DNA from: Sodiomyces alkalinus F11
Lineage: Eukaryota > Ascomycota > Sordariomycetes > Glomerellales > Plectosphaerellaceae
Direction of reading: 5' to 3'
Assembly (NCBI RefSeq): GCF_003711515.1
Contig: NW_021167089.1
Location: 255,296 to 319,295, forward strand
Length of the DNA: 64,000 nucleotides
Below, one piece after another: positions 25,495-36,716 of the stretch (position 1 is its first letter; every line of letters starts with the position of its first letter). Made by a program: the position numbers and the translations under genes. The notes beneath the pieces are model-generated. The model was given only the letters and a program-made list of their open reading frames with translations. It was not told the DNA's origin and ran no database searches.

Positions 25495-27389
25495 GACGGC
25501 TAGTCCTTAGGTGACAGTAAGAGACGACAATACGTGTGGCCGTCGAATCGATGGAATCACCACTCTGTGTTCGGTTCTTGATGAAGGAGGTCCACGTCGA
25601 CGGTAGAGGCTAGGGGAAGCGACAGTCTGGCGGGATGTGCGCTGCTCGTTGGGCTCGTTCAGATTAGTTGGGAGGTCGGATCGAAATTCGGATACGGAAA
25701 GGATAGCGGACAGCGTTTGGGGCTGGAAAGACGCAGGGAGTTGGGGCTCGAGCCTGGAAATGGCTGGGGTTGGCATTGGCGGAATCTTGTGCTGTCGCCT
25801 GTGGTGTTTGACCGAGTTTCGCTTTTTGTTTCTCTTTTCTTCTGTATTCCTTTTCTCTTTTCTCCCGGTTTTGCGGAGAGGGGGTTGGTAGGAAAAGAAT
25901 GCCGATCCCAGCAGTCCCAGCAAAAGGGGGATTACGGGGGCTGGGGAACGAGAAGAATCCAGAGTCCCGGCGGGGATGTTCTGGTCGCTTGGCTCTGTGC
26001 GACAGCTATAAAGAAGAAGAAAAAAAATTGTTAATGACGAGGGTTTGATGTCCAAAATGAAAAGGGGAAGGGCCCGTGTCCGAATTCTGCCCAGAGGGTG
26101 AAAATAATGATAATGGGCGCTGAACGGACAGGTCCCTTCCTGGCTTCATTCACGGTCGGGACCGCCTTCCTCATGAATGGTCGGTCTTGTTCCCATTATG
26201 GTCAGGGGTGGGAAGGAGAAGGGGGAGCACCTGCACTAGCCAGACAGACTGCAGGGCAGTACTCCGTACGGGTACAACCTAATTACATCCAGGTACTAAA
26301 CTTCGTAATTGCCTAAGGCAGGTACTTCCCTGTGCAGTGTATCCGTATGCTGATTACGAAGTACACACCACTTGCTAGACCATCTCCCACAAAAGGAAAA
26401 TGTAAGCCAATCAGAGATATGGAAAGAAGATTCAAAACGCGTCGCCCCAAGCAGAACTGTCTCTCTTTTGGTACACTTTTTGTACAGGGGAGCCACCAGA
26501 TGGCAGGCAAGTAATTCCAAAGTACTTCGTGCAGCTGATGATGTATTACCTTACTTACTGTATCCGCACCTTGTATCCATACGATGTCATCTTATAAAAG
26601 GCTACTGCTACTGTAACTCTGTTAGTGGCATGGTATAATAGCTCTGTCGACACCTCAATAACGGCCTCCCTCTAAGAACCTTTGAGATGGGTTTTACCGA
26701 GCCCCATCTGAACTGGATGTGTTCCGGAGCCTCGCTGCTTTTAGCCTGAGCCGACCCTGAGCGACCGTGGGCTGGGGTCAGTGGCTTAGCATGCATAACT
26801 CAGCCACTATTGCACAAATTTCACCGTAAAGTCAATGCTCCTACCGTATTATGGTAACGGTAACTTGAAAGGCAGCCCTCGATTGGGACAACTCCCTGGG
26901 AGGTTTGCGCCTCGTCTTCGCCGCTGCGCAAGTCCATTGCTGACAAACACCGACTCATGGTGAGACTTCCCGATCACCACTCTCGACGGTCGAGGTCGTC
27001 ACGAGCACGTACTCCTGCAAACAGTGAGGCGCCCTACTATTTGGCGGTGCTGGTTCTCGAGCTAGACAGGTATGGACAGCAAAGAAGCCCCTTCCGACGA
27101 AGGCGTCCGATGGCTGATTGCATCTCTCAACGACTCCCTCAAATGAACTTGCGCATGGACACGACCCTGACCCAAGCTCTACCTTCTGCACCAGCTCGCT
27201 CTGCAATGATGAGGCTCCCGGAGGACGCGAAAACCTCATGACTCCAAGCTCTTCGATTCCTAGAATCAATGACAGTGGGCTGCTAGACGGGAAAATACCG
27301 ATTAGGTCCAGAGGACATCAGATTTAAAAGCATATAAGATTGCTAACTGAAGTACTTGAACTAAGACGATCCGGCGCCGGGCTGCGCGT
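25495..27389. other. Transition spacer between core and accessory parts
   Basis: Begins with the leader/promoter of the Tea1-like gene (to about 26060). The last GTACTTCGTAC-type palindromes in the window lie at 26357 and 26522. Downstream to 27389 I see only short open frames, none with a recognisable domain. Confidence 0.5.
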
Positions 27390-28009
27390 TCAAGATGAAT
27401 CCGACATCGCCGTGATATCTGCAAACAGGAATTGGAAACCGTAAAAGTCTGGAACAACCGGGGCATTATTCGCCAACAGTAGCGTCTCCACGCCTTGATG
27501 ACAGTTGAAGACGGCCAGCTGCAGTGCTGTCAGACCACATGCATCCTCTGCAGCAAGATCTACATCGTTATCATCGATCAGCATCTTGACCACTGCTTCG
27601 TGTCCTTGAGCGGCAGCCAAGAAGAGGGTTGTCCGAACCCTGGTGTCGGCCGTGGCGGTATCGACGTTGCTCTTGTCAAGGAGCAGCTTCACCACCACGT
27701 CGTGTCCTTTTCTGGTCGCCCATGAAACTGGTGTGCGGCCCGATTCGTCGGTGGACTCGATATTGGCTTTGCCCGTATCGAGAATCATCTTCACTACCAC
27801 GTCGTGTCCATTGGCAGCGGTCCATGAGAGGGGCGTCCGGCCGAGTTTGTCTTGCGTGTCGACATCGACCTCGTCTCTGCCAAGGAGGAGCTTCACTACC
27901 TTCTCATGTCCATTCTCGGCCGCCCATGATAGTGGTGTCTGACCATAATCGTCGTCCTTAATGTTAACGTCCGCCCCCTTCTCCAAGAGCAGCTTCACGG
28001 CCTCGACGT

Positions 28010-29530
28010 GGCCTCCCTCTGAGGTGGCATGGAGAGCGTTGCCGAAGTTGCCGCCCTACACGTTGGGGACGTCCGCCCCCTCGCGTAAGAGTAGTTTCAT
28101 AACCTCGTAGTGGCGTCCCTATGCGGCGGCCTGCAGAGCGTTGTTGTAGTGGCCGCCCTGCGCGTTAACGTCCGCCCCCTCGTCTAAGAGCAGTTTCGCA
28201 ACCTCGTTATGGTCTCCTGACGAGGCGGCCTGTAGAGCGTTGCCGTGGTAGCCGCCCTGCGCGTTAACGTCCGCCCCCTCGTCTAAGAGCAGTTTCGTAA
28301 CCTTATTATAGCCTCCTAATAAGGCGGCCTATANNNNNNNNNNNNNNNNNNNNNNNNNNNNNNNNNNNNNNNNNNNNNNNNNNNNNNNNNNNNNNNNNNN
28401 NNNCCGCCCCCTCGTCTAAGAGCAGTTTCGTAACCTTATTATAGCCTCCTAATAAGGCGGCCTATAGAGCGTTGCCGTAGTAGCCTCCCTACGCGTTAAC
28501 ACCCGCCCCCTTATCTAAGAGCAGTTTCGCAACCTTATTATAGCCTCTTAACGAGGCGGCCTGTAGAGTATTGCTATAGTAGCCTCCCTACGCGTTAACG
28601 CCCGCCCCCTTATCTAAGAGTAGCTTTACAACCTCGGTATAGCCTCTACCCGAGGCGGCCTATAGAGTATTGCCGTAGTAGCCGCCCTACGCGTTAACGT
28701 CCGCCCCCTTATATAAGAGTAGCTTCGCGACCTTGTTATAGCCTCCCGATAAAGCGGCCTATAGAGCGTTACCGTAGTCGCCGCCCTGCGCGTTAACATC
28801 CGCCCCCTTATCTAAGAGCAGCTTTATAGTCTCGAAGTGGCCTCGCTATAAGGCGGTATATAAAGCGTTGCCGTAGTAGCCGCCCTGCGCGTTAACGTCC
28901 GCCCCCTTATATAAGAGCAGCTTCGCGACCTCGTTATAGCCTCCCGATAAGGCGGCCTGTAGAGCGTTACCGTAGTAGCCGCCCTGCGCGTTGATATCCG
29001 CCCCCTCGCCTAAGAGCAGCTTCATAGTCTCGATATAGCCTCGTAATAAGGCGGCCTATAGAGCGTTGCCGTAGTTGCCGCCCTGCGCGTTAATATCCGC
29101 CCCCTCGTCTAAGAGTAGCTTCACAACCTCGTCATAGGCTTTATATAAGGCGGCCTGCAGAGCGTTATCGTAGTAGCCGCCCTGCGCGTTAACGTCCGCC
29201 CCCTCGTGTAAGAGTAGTCTTATAAGCTCGTCGTCGCTATTCTATAAGGCGGCCTGTAGAGTGTTACCGTAGTCGCCGTCCTGCGCGTTAACCTCCGCCC
29301 CCTTATTAAGCAGCTTTACAACCTTGACATGGCCTTCTTCCGAGGCGGCCCGCAGAGCGTTGCCGTACTTGCCGCTCTGCGCGTTAACGTCCGCCCCCTC
29401 GTCCAAGAGTAGCTTCACAGTCTCGACATTGCCTCTAACTGAGGCGGCATACAAAGCGTTACCGTAGTTGCCGCCCTGAGCGTGGATGTCGATGTCCGCA
29501 CCCGCCTCCAAGAGCAGCTTTACAACCTCG
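28010..29530 (-). repeat. Tandem 99-bp ankyrin-coding repeats, RIP-mutated
   Basis: Near-identical units of 99 bases (33 codons; consensus GADVNAQGGYYGNALQAA then KLLLDE) are repeated at least 13 times on the minus strand, on both sides of the gap at 28334-28403. Units differ mainly by C-to-T and G-to-A changes. TAG codons replace CAG at the two conserved Gln positions (NAQGG and ALQAA) in many units, and a few more TAG codons fall at the start of the second helix. Confidence 0.85.
28334..28403. other. Assembly gap (70 N) inside the ankyrin repeats
   Basis: Falls exactly in the most homogeneous part of the tandem array, as expected where reads could not be placed uniquely. True unit number is therefore unknown. 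Confidence 0.99.
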
Positions 29531-31811
29531 TCGTGGCCTTCTTGAGCTGCCCATGTTAGCGGAGCCCTGCCCATACTATCTCGTACGTCGATGTTGATTT
29601 GACTTTTCTGTATCATCTTTGCTACAACCCTAACATGGCCATTCAGCGCGGCCAGATGCGCTGGCTTGAGACCATGTCGTGTCTCGTAAGGATAGGCAGT
29701 CTTCCAGAAGATTGACACAACCAAGTCTCGAACCGTTCGGTCTTGGCGTCATACAGCTCGAACATGCGGTTGAACAGGCCCTCGTCCGCGCCACCCATAG
29801 CCCGGGAATGCGCTGGCCAGTTTTCTGCAGAATACTCCAACAGGGGGAAGTCGTTGAAGCCGGCATCATCTTTCCCTAGTCTCTCGTGAAATTGGTCGTC
29901 TCGAATGTCAGAAAAAGATAGATACTGGATGCAAATGTGTGTCATGATGTGGTTGGACATCTGCGTGTGAAGCGAGTGCTTCCAGCGATCACGAGCCGAG
30001 TCTTGAACACTCCCCTTTGCAACTAGAAATTCTTTCGCCGTCTGGTGGATCAAGTAGACCCGGTTGTCGCTTACAAATACAAAGAGCCCACAAAGCTCTC
30101 GGATGCGTGACTTCAGATGGTCGCCATCGAGGTCAAGATCCTCGTGTCGTAGAGCACCGGGCGATTCCGTGGCCAGCTCGAACGCCACATCCATCTCCGA
30201 GAGCGTAAGCGGCCGTCGAGCGCCTACGACGATGTGAAGGAGGGTCTCGACCTCTTCCCGTCGACCGCGGCCGTGTATGTTGAGGATATTTTCATATGCG
30301 CCCTCCACCGTCGATGGGAGCGAGTCGATCTTCTTCAAAAAAGCTTTCTTGGTGCGCTTGCTGCTGTTGTCAAGCTCGTCCCATACAAGGTGGAGCCAGA
30401 GATAAGTCCGATGCGCTGTTGCCAGCAGCCTCGCTTGCAGTGCGTCTCGTACCTCCTGGTCAGGGTGAAGTTTGTCACCAGCTGCCTGTATCTTCTGCCG
30501 AATGACGAGGTTGATCTCGTCGCTGATGTCCGCGTTGCTCTCTTCACCAGCCAGCCGGATCGACGGAAGCTCGGAGGGGATGCCGCCAAATCCAGACTCA
30601 ATATCCCGGTACGGGCGACTGGTCACGACGAATTTCAGCTGGAACCTCCGCGCTGATGTTGAGCTATGCCGGGCATAAAAGTCTGTCAACATCTGGATGA
30701 GCTTCCTCCTATCTTCTCTTCGACATTCGTCCAGCGCATCGAAAACGCACGTAACAGCTCCGGCAGACTCGTCCGTAGCTGCAGCCAGAAGGATCCGCCA
30801 CAGCTCGTCCACCTCACTCTGCAACTTAGTGCCATTCTTCTCAAAGGCGCTAGCGGCGTGGCGGAGAAGCTGAGGTTGGCATCCTAAAAGTTGGTGGAGC
30901 ACAGCACACAGGGCCGTCGCAAGGCCGTCTTGTTCTTCGTTGTCCTTGAAGAAGAAGTAGCACACCGTATGGTCACCGGCGCTCGGAAGGTCTTTGTCGA
31001 TGAGAGATTTCGCCAGCACCGACTTGCCGCAACCGGGGTCGGCTGAGATCCAGAGGAGGTCGTTATGAGCACTCTGTTGCCACTTCTTGTACTGCGGATG
31101 GTCCTTGACCCACTTGCATGTGCCTGGGACTCGGTCCGGGTTGATGTTCTTGAAGTCTTCGTACTTGGACGTTTTGAAAACGCGGTGACATTCGACCTGT
31201 TTCTCGTTCTCATATCTGACATCTTGCTTGCGTGTCTGTTGTGAGATCTCGTTCACATTCAACACATTGTCTTGAAGTAAGGGTTCTGTTTAGTAATCAG
31301 TCAAGTTTTCCGTGTTGACACACCTCCATTAAATTAGCCGGTCCTCAGAATCGTCTACAACTCACCCAAGACAAGTTGGATAGGCTTCTCCGCTTCGACC
31401 CTGCTGGGCGGTATCTGCTGCAGCAGGTCCTTTGCATACGCTGCCGCCACCATGGCCGCATACCCCTGCCATTCCTTGTTCTTGTGTGAGTCGGCGTAGT
31501 CGCATATGCCACGGATCACCAGGCACGGGAAGTGGTTCATTAGGCCGGCCGCCTCCATCTCGAAGCAGAGGACGTCCTTTTCCGCCGCCAGCTTATCGCG
31601 GATCCGCACATCCTTCACCAGTTGGTTCGCGCTGGCGATCAATCCGTAGTGGACTGCTGGGTCATCCTGATGCTCGCCGCGCTTCCTCCATTCTACCAGA
31701 TGCTCTGGGTCGCTGCTGCACACGGCCTTGCATCCTTCCGCAGAGTTCGGATAAACAACCTCGGATTTGTAGAGCCTGTCGCTTTGAGGATCTGGGCGCT
31801 GATGATCCTCC

Positions 31812-33652
31812 CTCAGCCGCGGCCACCTTTATAGAGCTTCTTCGATGCTGGCGTTGAGCTGATGACCCTTCCTCTTATATTTGCTCTTTAACGCGCTGAC
31901 CGCCGTGCGGAGGGCTATGGGCGGCTGGTTAAGAAAGTCCGTGTGCTAGAAGGAGACGTCCTGATTCTGGACGGCCTTGCCGTAGTTATACTAGAACACG
32001 CCACCTCTACCCCCGTCGCGATTACTAATAATACTATCGTTAAGGCGTATACCGTGCTTTAAGCTAGGCGCGCCGCCGCCGATACCGATTATTAGCCCGA
32101 TATATATATTAGGAAAACTATATAGTATATCCTAGGCGATTATAGCCGCTAAGCTAGTACTATACTTATTATCGGGTAGGATAGCGATAATAATATTATA
32201 ATAGTTAATCCTACCTAGTATATAGTTATTATTATTATACTTTACGATTAGGGGAATATCGTTATACTCCTCGTTAATAAAGGCTTAGGCGGTATCGAAC
32301 TTAAAAAAAAGGGCGTAAATCTAGCTAATAGTGTATTATTACGGGTCTAATATAGCTAATAGTTATTCTAGACTAGCGCTAAGGATCTAGGAGAAGCGGC
32401 TAATAAGCTAGAGTCGTTTTAGAGGAGAAATAAGCGCGACCTAAGTTAAGTACGCGGGGTATAGCCGAAGGTATTAGACTTATAGGCCCTATTCTTAGTC
32501 TTACTCTTATTCTCCTATAAGGTTAGGTTCTAGTTATCCTTATATAGACCTTGTCTTCGGGTTAACCGGAGTTTATATATTATCCGAATCCGGCTATTTA
32601 AGTCTAGTATATAAGGTATACCTAGCGCTAGGTCGTAAGCAGCCCTTTCCTAACTATATTCGATATAATTAGGTACTACTCGGCTAGCTATACTATTCGT
32701 ATCGTATTGCCCTGCTTCTAGTATCCGGAAGCGCGCGGGATCCGATATTAAGGTAAGTCCCGGCTTAGGGGCGGCGGCGGACGGTGATAGGCGGGTATTA
32801 GTATCGGATGTATTATTTACGCTATTTCGTGATAGCGCGTTTTATTAAATCGAATCGGCGTATTAGCGGACTATAGTTAGTAGCGGTTTATAATAAGGAG
32901 AGTATCGGTATAGAAGTTAATAGGAAAGGAGGTAGATAGTCTTAGAGAAAGAGAGGATTAGGTTCCTATATACTAATACGGCTCCGCTTTTTTATATTGG
33001 TATATAGTCTTATTCTAGAAGGAAGTCTATCGAACTAGGAATATCGAACTAGGAATCGACACCGTTAATTCTCGGCAAAAGGCGGAGTATAAGTAACGTG
33101 CTAACCCCTGGGGCTATATAACTACGGTCGTTATTGCTGCAGCCACTTCACGATATCAGTACTAAAGCCAGAGCGTCGGCGTCTGCTAGAACCCGGGGCG
33201 CAGGGGTACACTCCGAAAAGAGGGCGGCACAGGACGCTAAAGCAGGTGTCCTAGGCGTCTCGGCTAAGGTCTTTGGGCCGCTCACAGGCGACGCGTTAGT
33301 CGTGGCTGTCTGGCCCTAGCAGCAAGAGCAAGCTAGGCTGAGTGGACAAGCCCATGTACTTCCAGGCAGGGCAGCGAGAGGATAGGGCCTGGCGGACGCG
33401 CATTAGCAGGGAACACGCATGGGATGCCAAGTCGTGCTGGGCGTGACATCCTCAGGCCCGCCCTCACATAAGTCCCTGGCCCGAGCGTGCTGGCCTGTCT
33501 GTCGACGAACGTAGCGCGGACGTACCCTGCACAACATTTGGCGGTCCCAGATTGTGCGAGGTCTGTGCTGCTTGTTTGCGCATCTGGTCTCTCATGGATT
33601 CGCGCTGCTTCGCGGTATGGGGCCGCGTCCGTGTCGCCGGCCCGGCGCGGAG
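31812..33652. repeat. Dispersed repeat, long copy 1 (RIP-mutated)
   Basis: Matches 50033-51765 in the same orientation over its whole length (for example the shared start CTCAGCCGCGGC, then GTGCGGAGGGCTATGGG; the shared end near GTGTCGCCGGCC). From about 32000 to 33000 the sequence is AT-rich, full of TA and nearly free of CA and TG dinucleotides, and no reading frame survives. The ends are less degraded. No transposase, reverse transcriptase or terminal repeat is recognisable, so the element class is unknown. Its left end coincides with the truncation of the phosphorylase-NACHT-ankyrin gene. Ends are approximate to some 20 bases. Confidence 0.8.
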
Positions 33653-33853
33653 CCAGTGACTTGGATGTACGGGATCGTGCGGGTCGACACGGACCTCGGC
33701 CATGGCAGTCGACGTGGCAGAGTACCACTGATGGGGAAAAAATCAATTCTAGACGGCGAGCCCGTCACCGGCCCAGCTCAGGTACACGTTTTGCTTCCGA
33801 TCTACATACTGGACCATCCATCCTCGTCCGCCCATCAGCTGCAAGTCCCGGTC

Positions 33854-34210
33854 TCACAAAGAGGCAGCGTTCCGGTACTCCTCCTCCGTTGCAGGAGCCT
33901 CCATGTCATCCTCATCCGGCCAGCCGCTATCGAACTCATAACTCTCCAAAAGGACCTTCACAGTGCCAAGCCCTCTGAAGATGGGGAGCAAGGGAGCAAG
34001 GGATGGTGTGTCTTCCCACTGCCCCAGTTCCTCGACGAGGATCATCTGAATGTCATCCAGCTGTGCTCCGTAGTGTTTCTGGACCTCCTTCAGATGCTCC
34101 GGTTCAATCTCGTTCGGGAGGCAGAGAACATCGGATCGAGGATCCAAGTAGAATGCAGCGCTCGGCAACATCGGATGCTGCAGGAGCCGGTGCCTCTGTA
34201 AGAAGCGCAT
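33854..34210 (-). pseudogene. 2EXR-domain gene fragment
   Basis: A frame of 118 residues contains FYLDPRSDVLCLPNE, then HYGAQLDDIQMILVEELGQW and IFRGLGTVKVLLESYEF. This order (a YxxPxxDxLCLP box, a VR/LVEE segment, FRGLxTV) is the signature of the 2EXR domain of fungal proteins of unknown function. The N-terminal part, including the conserved FxxLPxEIR opening, is absent, and the frame begins only a few dozen bases from the short repeat copy at 34237. I read it as a remnant cut by rearrangement. Its role is unknown. Confidence 0.55.
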
Positions 34211-34236
34211 CCTTGATTCACGAACTTTTTTGTGTT

Positions 34237-34516
34237 GGCCTGTGCTCTAGTTCCAGAAGGAAGTCTGCCGTTATTCTCGGCAAAAGGCGGCGTACAAGCA
34301 ACGTGCTGACCGCTGGGGCCAAGTGACTGCGGTCGTTGTTGCTACATCCACTTCACGACATCAGCACTGAAGCCAGAACATCGGCGTCGCAGGAATTCAG
34401 GGCCCAGGGTACACTCAGAAAGAGGCGGCAAGGACGCTGAAGAAGGTGACCAGGCGTCGCTGCTGAGGTCTTTGGACCACTCATCAGCGGGGTGTCTGTC
34501 GTGATTCTCTGGGCTT
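34237..34516. repeat. Dispersed repeat, short copy (not RIP-mutated)
   Basis: About 280 bases matching the ends of the long copies (33003-33320 and 51120-51420). At several sites where the long copies read TA, this copy reads CA or TG (for example TGCTGACC against TGCTAACC, ACTGAAGCC against ACTAAAGCC, GGGCCCAGG against GGGCCTAGG). It probably represents the pre-mutation state. Confidence 0.8.
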
Positions 34517-35126
34517 GATGCTCCTCGCCTCAAAGAGCTTGCTGCGCTATGTGATCAACATCTCCCGTCCGTCTATACCAACATCCACGTCCTCTACGGT
34601 ATGAACGCCGCTGGACGATGCTTGCTCGGCCGCGTGGCGAAGGACCGCCAGACATTGTTCCCGGCCGCGGGACTCGCTCACTAGGTTGTCAGTAAACCCA
34701 CCGCGCCGAGGCACCAGAGCGGCGCTCGGATACTTACTGATGGTGGCCCAGGATCCCGAAGTCGCACGAGATGAGAACGAGACCGAACGTGATGACGGTC
34801 GCTAGCCCAGCTCTGTTCGACCCTCTCGACTGTTTGTGCTGGCTGCAAGCTGGTGAAGGGAAGCTTTGTTGGTTGTGTTCGCCGCATGTTTGCGGGATCA
34901 AGCCAGGGGCAGCCGAATGCTCATTCGTGCCCGCTCGACCGCCAGCTCGATGCCTAAGCCAGTTGGCGCTAGCCCGGCTCAAGGCCAGCGGGGCTCGCCC
35001 AACGACAACGCTTCCGGGCGCTCTTGTCCAGGTATAACTTTGGACATCCAGGGCCCTTGTTATTGAGTTTTGCACCTTCCCCTCCGCTCGCTTTGGTTCC
35101 TGTTGCACGCTTCCGTCCACAAAAGA

Positions 35127-36716
35127 ATGGCCCAGGAACAACCCCCGCCGGCCCAGTCACCTCCGACCCAGACCAGCCCATGGTCGCCGGACCTGGCAGG
35201 ACAGGAGCCTCTACAGGTCGACAACGTGAGTATTTCCTCAACCGAGTGCTTACTGGTCTCCAATCGCTGAGATTGACCAACTACTTTCTTTAGAACCTTG
35301 AAGACGACGATGCCTATGCTGCTTCGTGAGTCTGGTCCCGACAGAGTGTGCTGATGCATGCCTGACAACTTCCAGAGAGGCATCCGCCAGCTTCGTCTCC
35401 TCGATCAACTCCAGTGTTTTTCGCTACAAGTATGTCCATCCGCAGATCCGGGTACCCGACAAGGGGTTCTCTGATTGATCGCCACTGACCTATGTAGGTA
35501 CGAGGTTCGTGTCGGGAAGATTGAACATGATTCTCTCAGAGTCTATAACTAACGCGAAGCATAGAACGGCCGCCGTTATCATGCTTTCCGGGAGGGTGCA
35601 TATCTAGTGGTAAGCTCTCAGCCAACACAACGGGGCGCTTTATGCTTAAGCGCCCGGATGGCCATCGCGGCAGCTAATCTGCGTTCGTACGACTTGGAAG
35701 CCAAACGACGACGAAGAGCAGGACCGCATGGACCTGGCCCACCACATCTACGGTCTTCTCCTTGGTGGAGAGCTCCATCTCACCCCAATCCCTGACAAAC
35801 CGCAGCGCGTCCTCGACCTGGGCACCGGCACCGGCATCTGGGCCATGGACTTTGCAGAGTCAGACTCCTTCACGAAGCCCTTGACGGTGAAATGGGTCCT
35901 GACACCTGACGTGCAGCCAATACCCCTCCGCAGAAGTCATCGGCACTGATCTGAGCCCGATTCAGCCCAAGTGGTACGGCATTCTCGCATTGTACGTCTT
36001 GGTCCAGCGACGCTCACGGAAACAGGACACCGCCCAACTGCACATTCGAGGTCGATGATTTTGAACAGGATTGGGTCTACCGCAAGCAGTTTGACTACAT
36101 CCACGCCCGTGAGCTGGGAGGATGCATCGCCGACGACGAGAGGCTCTTCCGCCGAGTTTTCGAGCATTTGGCCCCTGGCGGCTATCTGGAGATGCAAGCC
36201 GTGTACCCTCGCTTCCTCTCCGACGACGATACAGACAAGCTGGCGAAGGACGCTCAGTACTGGATGACCAACATCTGCGAGGGTGCGGCCAAGTTCGGTA
36301 AGCCGCTCGACTCAGTGCCCCAGTGGCTGGACAAGATGCAGGCCGCCGGATTCGTCGAGGTCAAGCAGGAGATTCGCAAGGTTCGTCCTCAATCTACGCG
36401 CATGCGCGGTGTCTGATTTCCTGGAACATCGGTGCTCAGAAACACCCAGATCCCGTTTGGCAGCTGGCCGAAAGACCCGACGCTCAAGGAGATCGGCAGG
36501 CACTCGATCATCCAGGAGCAGCAACTCATCGACTCGTACACACCCGCCATCTTCTCCCGTGTGCTTGGATGGGGTCAGACGGAGATCCAGGTCCTCATGG
36601 CCAGGGTGAAGAACGACCTCGAACCCGGCCATCCATCTCTATGTTCCCACCTATTTCATATGGGGCAAGAAGCCAGAGGAGTGAGCGCTCCGCTTGGCGT
36701 CATGGACGGTTCGTAG
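35127..36716 (+). CDS. LaeA-like SAM-dependent methyltransferase A
   Basis: Nine exons fit the family: 35127-35225, 35294-35325, 35376-35429, 35498-35504, 35565-35609, 35701-35858, 35917-35973, 36026-36380 and 36450-36716, giving 357 residues. Exon 4 is only 7 bases. Key parts are SSINSSVFRYKYENGRRYHA, PNDDEEQDRMDLAHH, the SAM-binding motif I VLDLGTGTGIWAMDFA, IGTDLSPIQPKW and LGW in SRVLGWGQTEIQ. This is the TAM/LaeA-like class I methyltransferase family; LaeA itself is a nuclear regulator of secondary metabolism, but most paralogues have no known substrate. Near 36620 the last exon leaves the family frame. The usual ending (Tyr/Phe-rich, WGKKPEE, stop at 36682-36684) is intact but out of frame, so the predicted C-terminus is abnormal. 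It could be a young pseudogene, a sequencing error or a tolerated change. Confidence 0.75.

Larger units (their letters stand above)
27390..31835 (-). pseudogene. Broken NLR: phosphorylase-NACHT-ankyrin
   Basis: Read from 31835 downwards. The first coding piece (to 31366) is only the C-terminal part of a PNP_UDP/nucleoside phosphorylase domain ([39 protein letters not shown]). After a GTGAGT intron comes exon 2 from 31270 with the NACHT NTPase: Walker A in WISADPGCGKSVLAKSL, Walker B in CVFDALDECRRED, then VVTSRPY. About 500 residues later an ankyrin array runs to the stop at 27390. The gene is damaged three ways. The N-terminal half of the phosphorylase domain is missing where a dispersed repeat begins; the frame shifts near 29722-29732; and about a dozen TAG codons interrupt the ankyrin array. 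Such NLRs are fungal analogues of plant and animal immune receptors, thought to act in heterokaryon incompatibility and non-self sensing. A 70-base assembly gap lies inside. Confidence 0.85.

Noticed and set aside
25507..26055. Minus-strand frame of 182 codons upstream of the Tea1-like gene
   Set aside because: No domain and not in frame with the main start; best taken as 5' leader.
28010..29530. CRISPR-like or satellite interpretation of the regular 99-bp repeats
   Set aside because: The period is 33 codons and each unit translates to an ankyrin repeat in the frame of the NLR gene, so it is a coding array.
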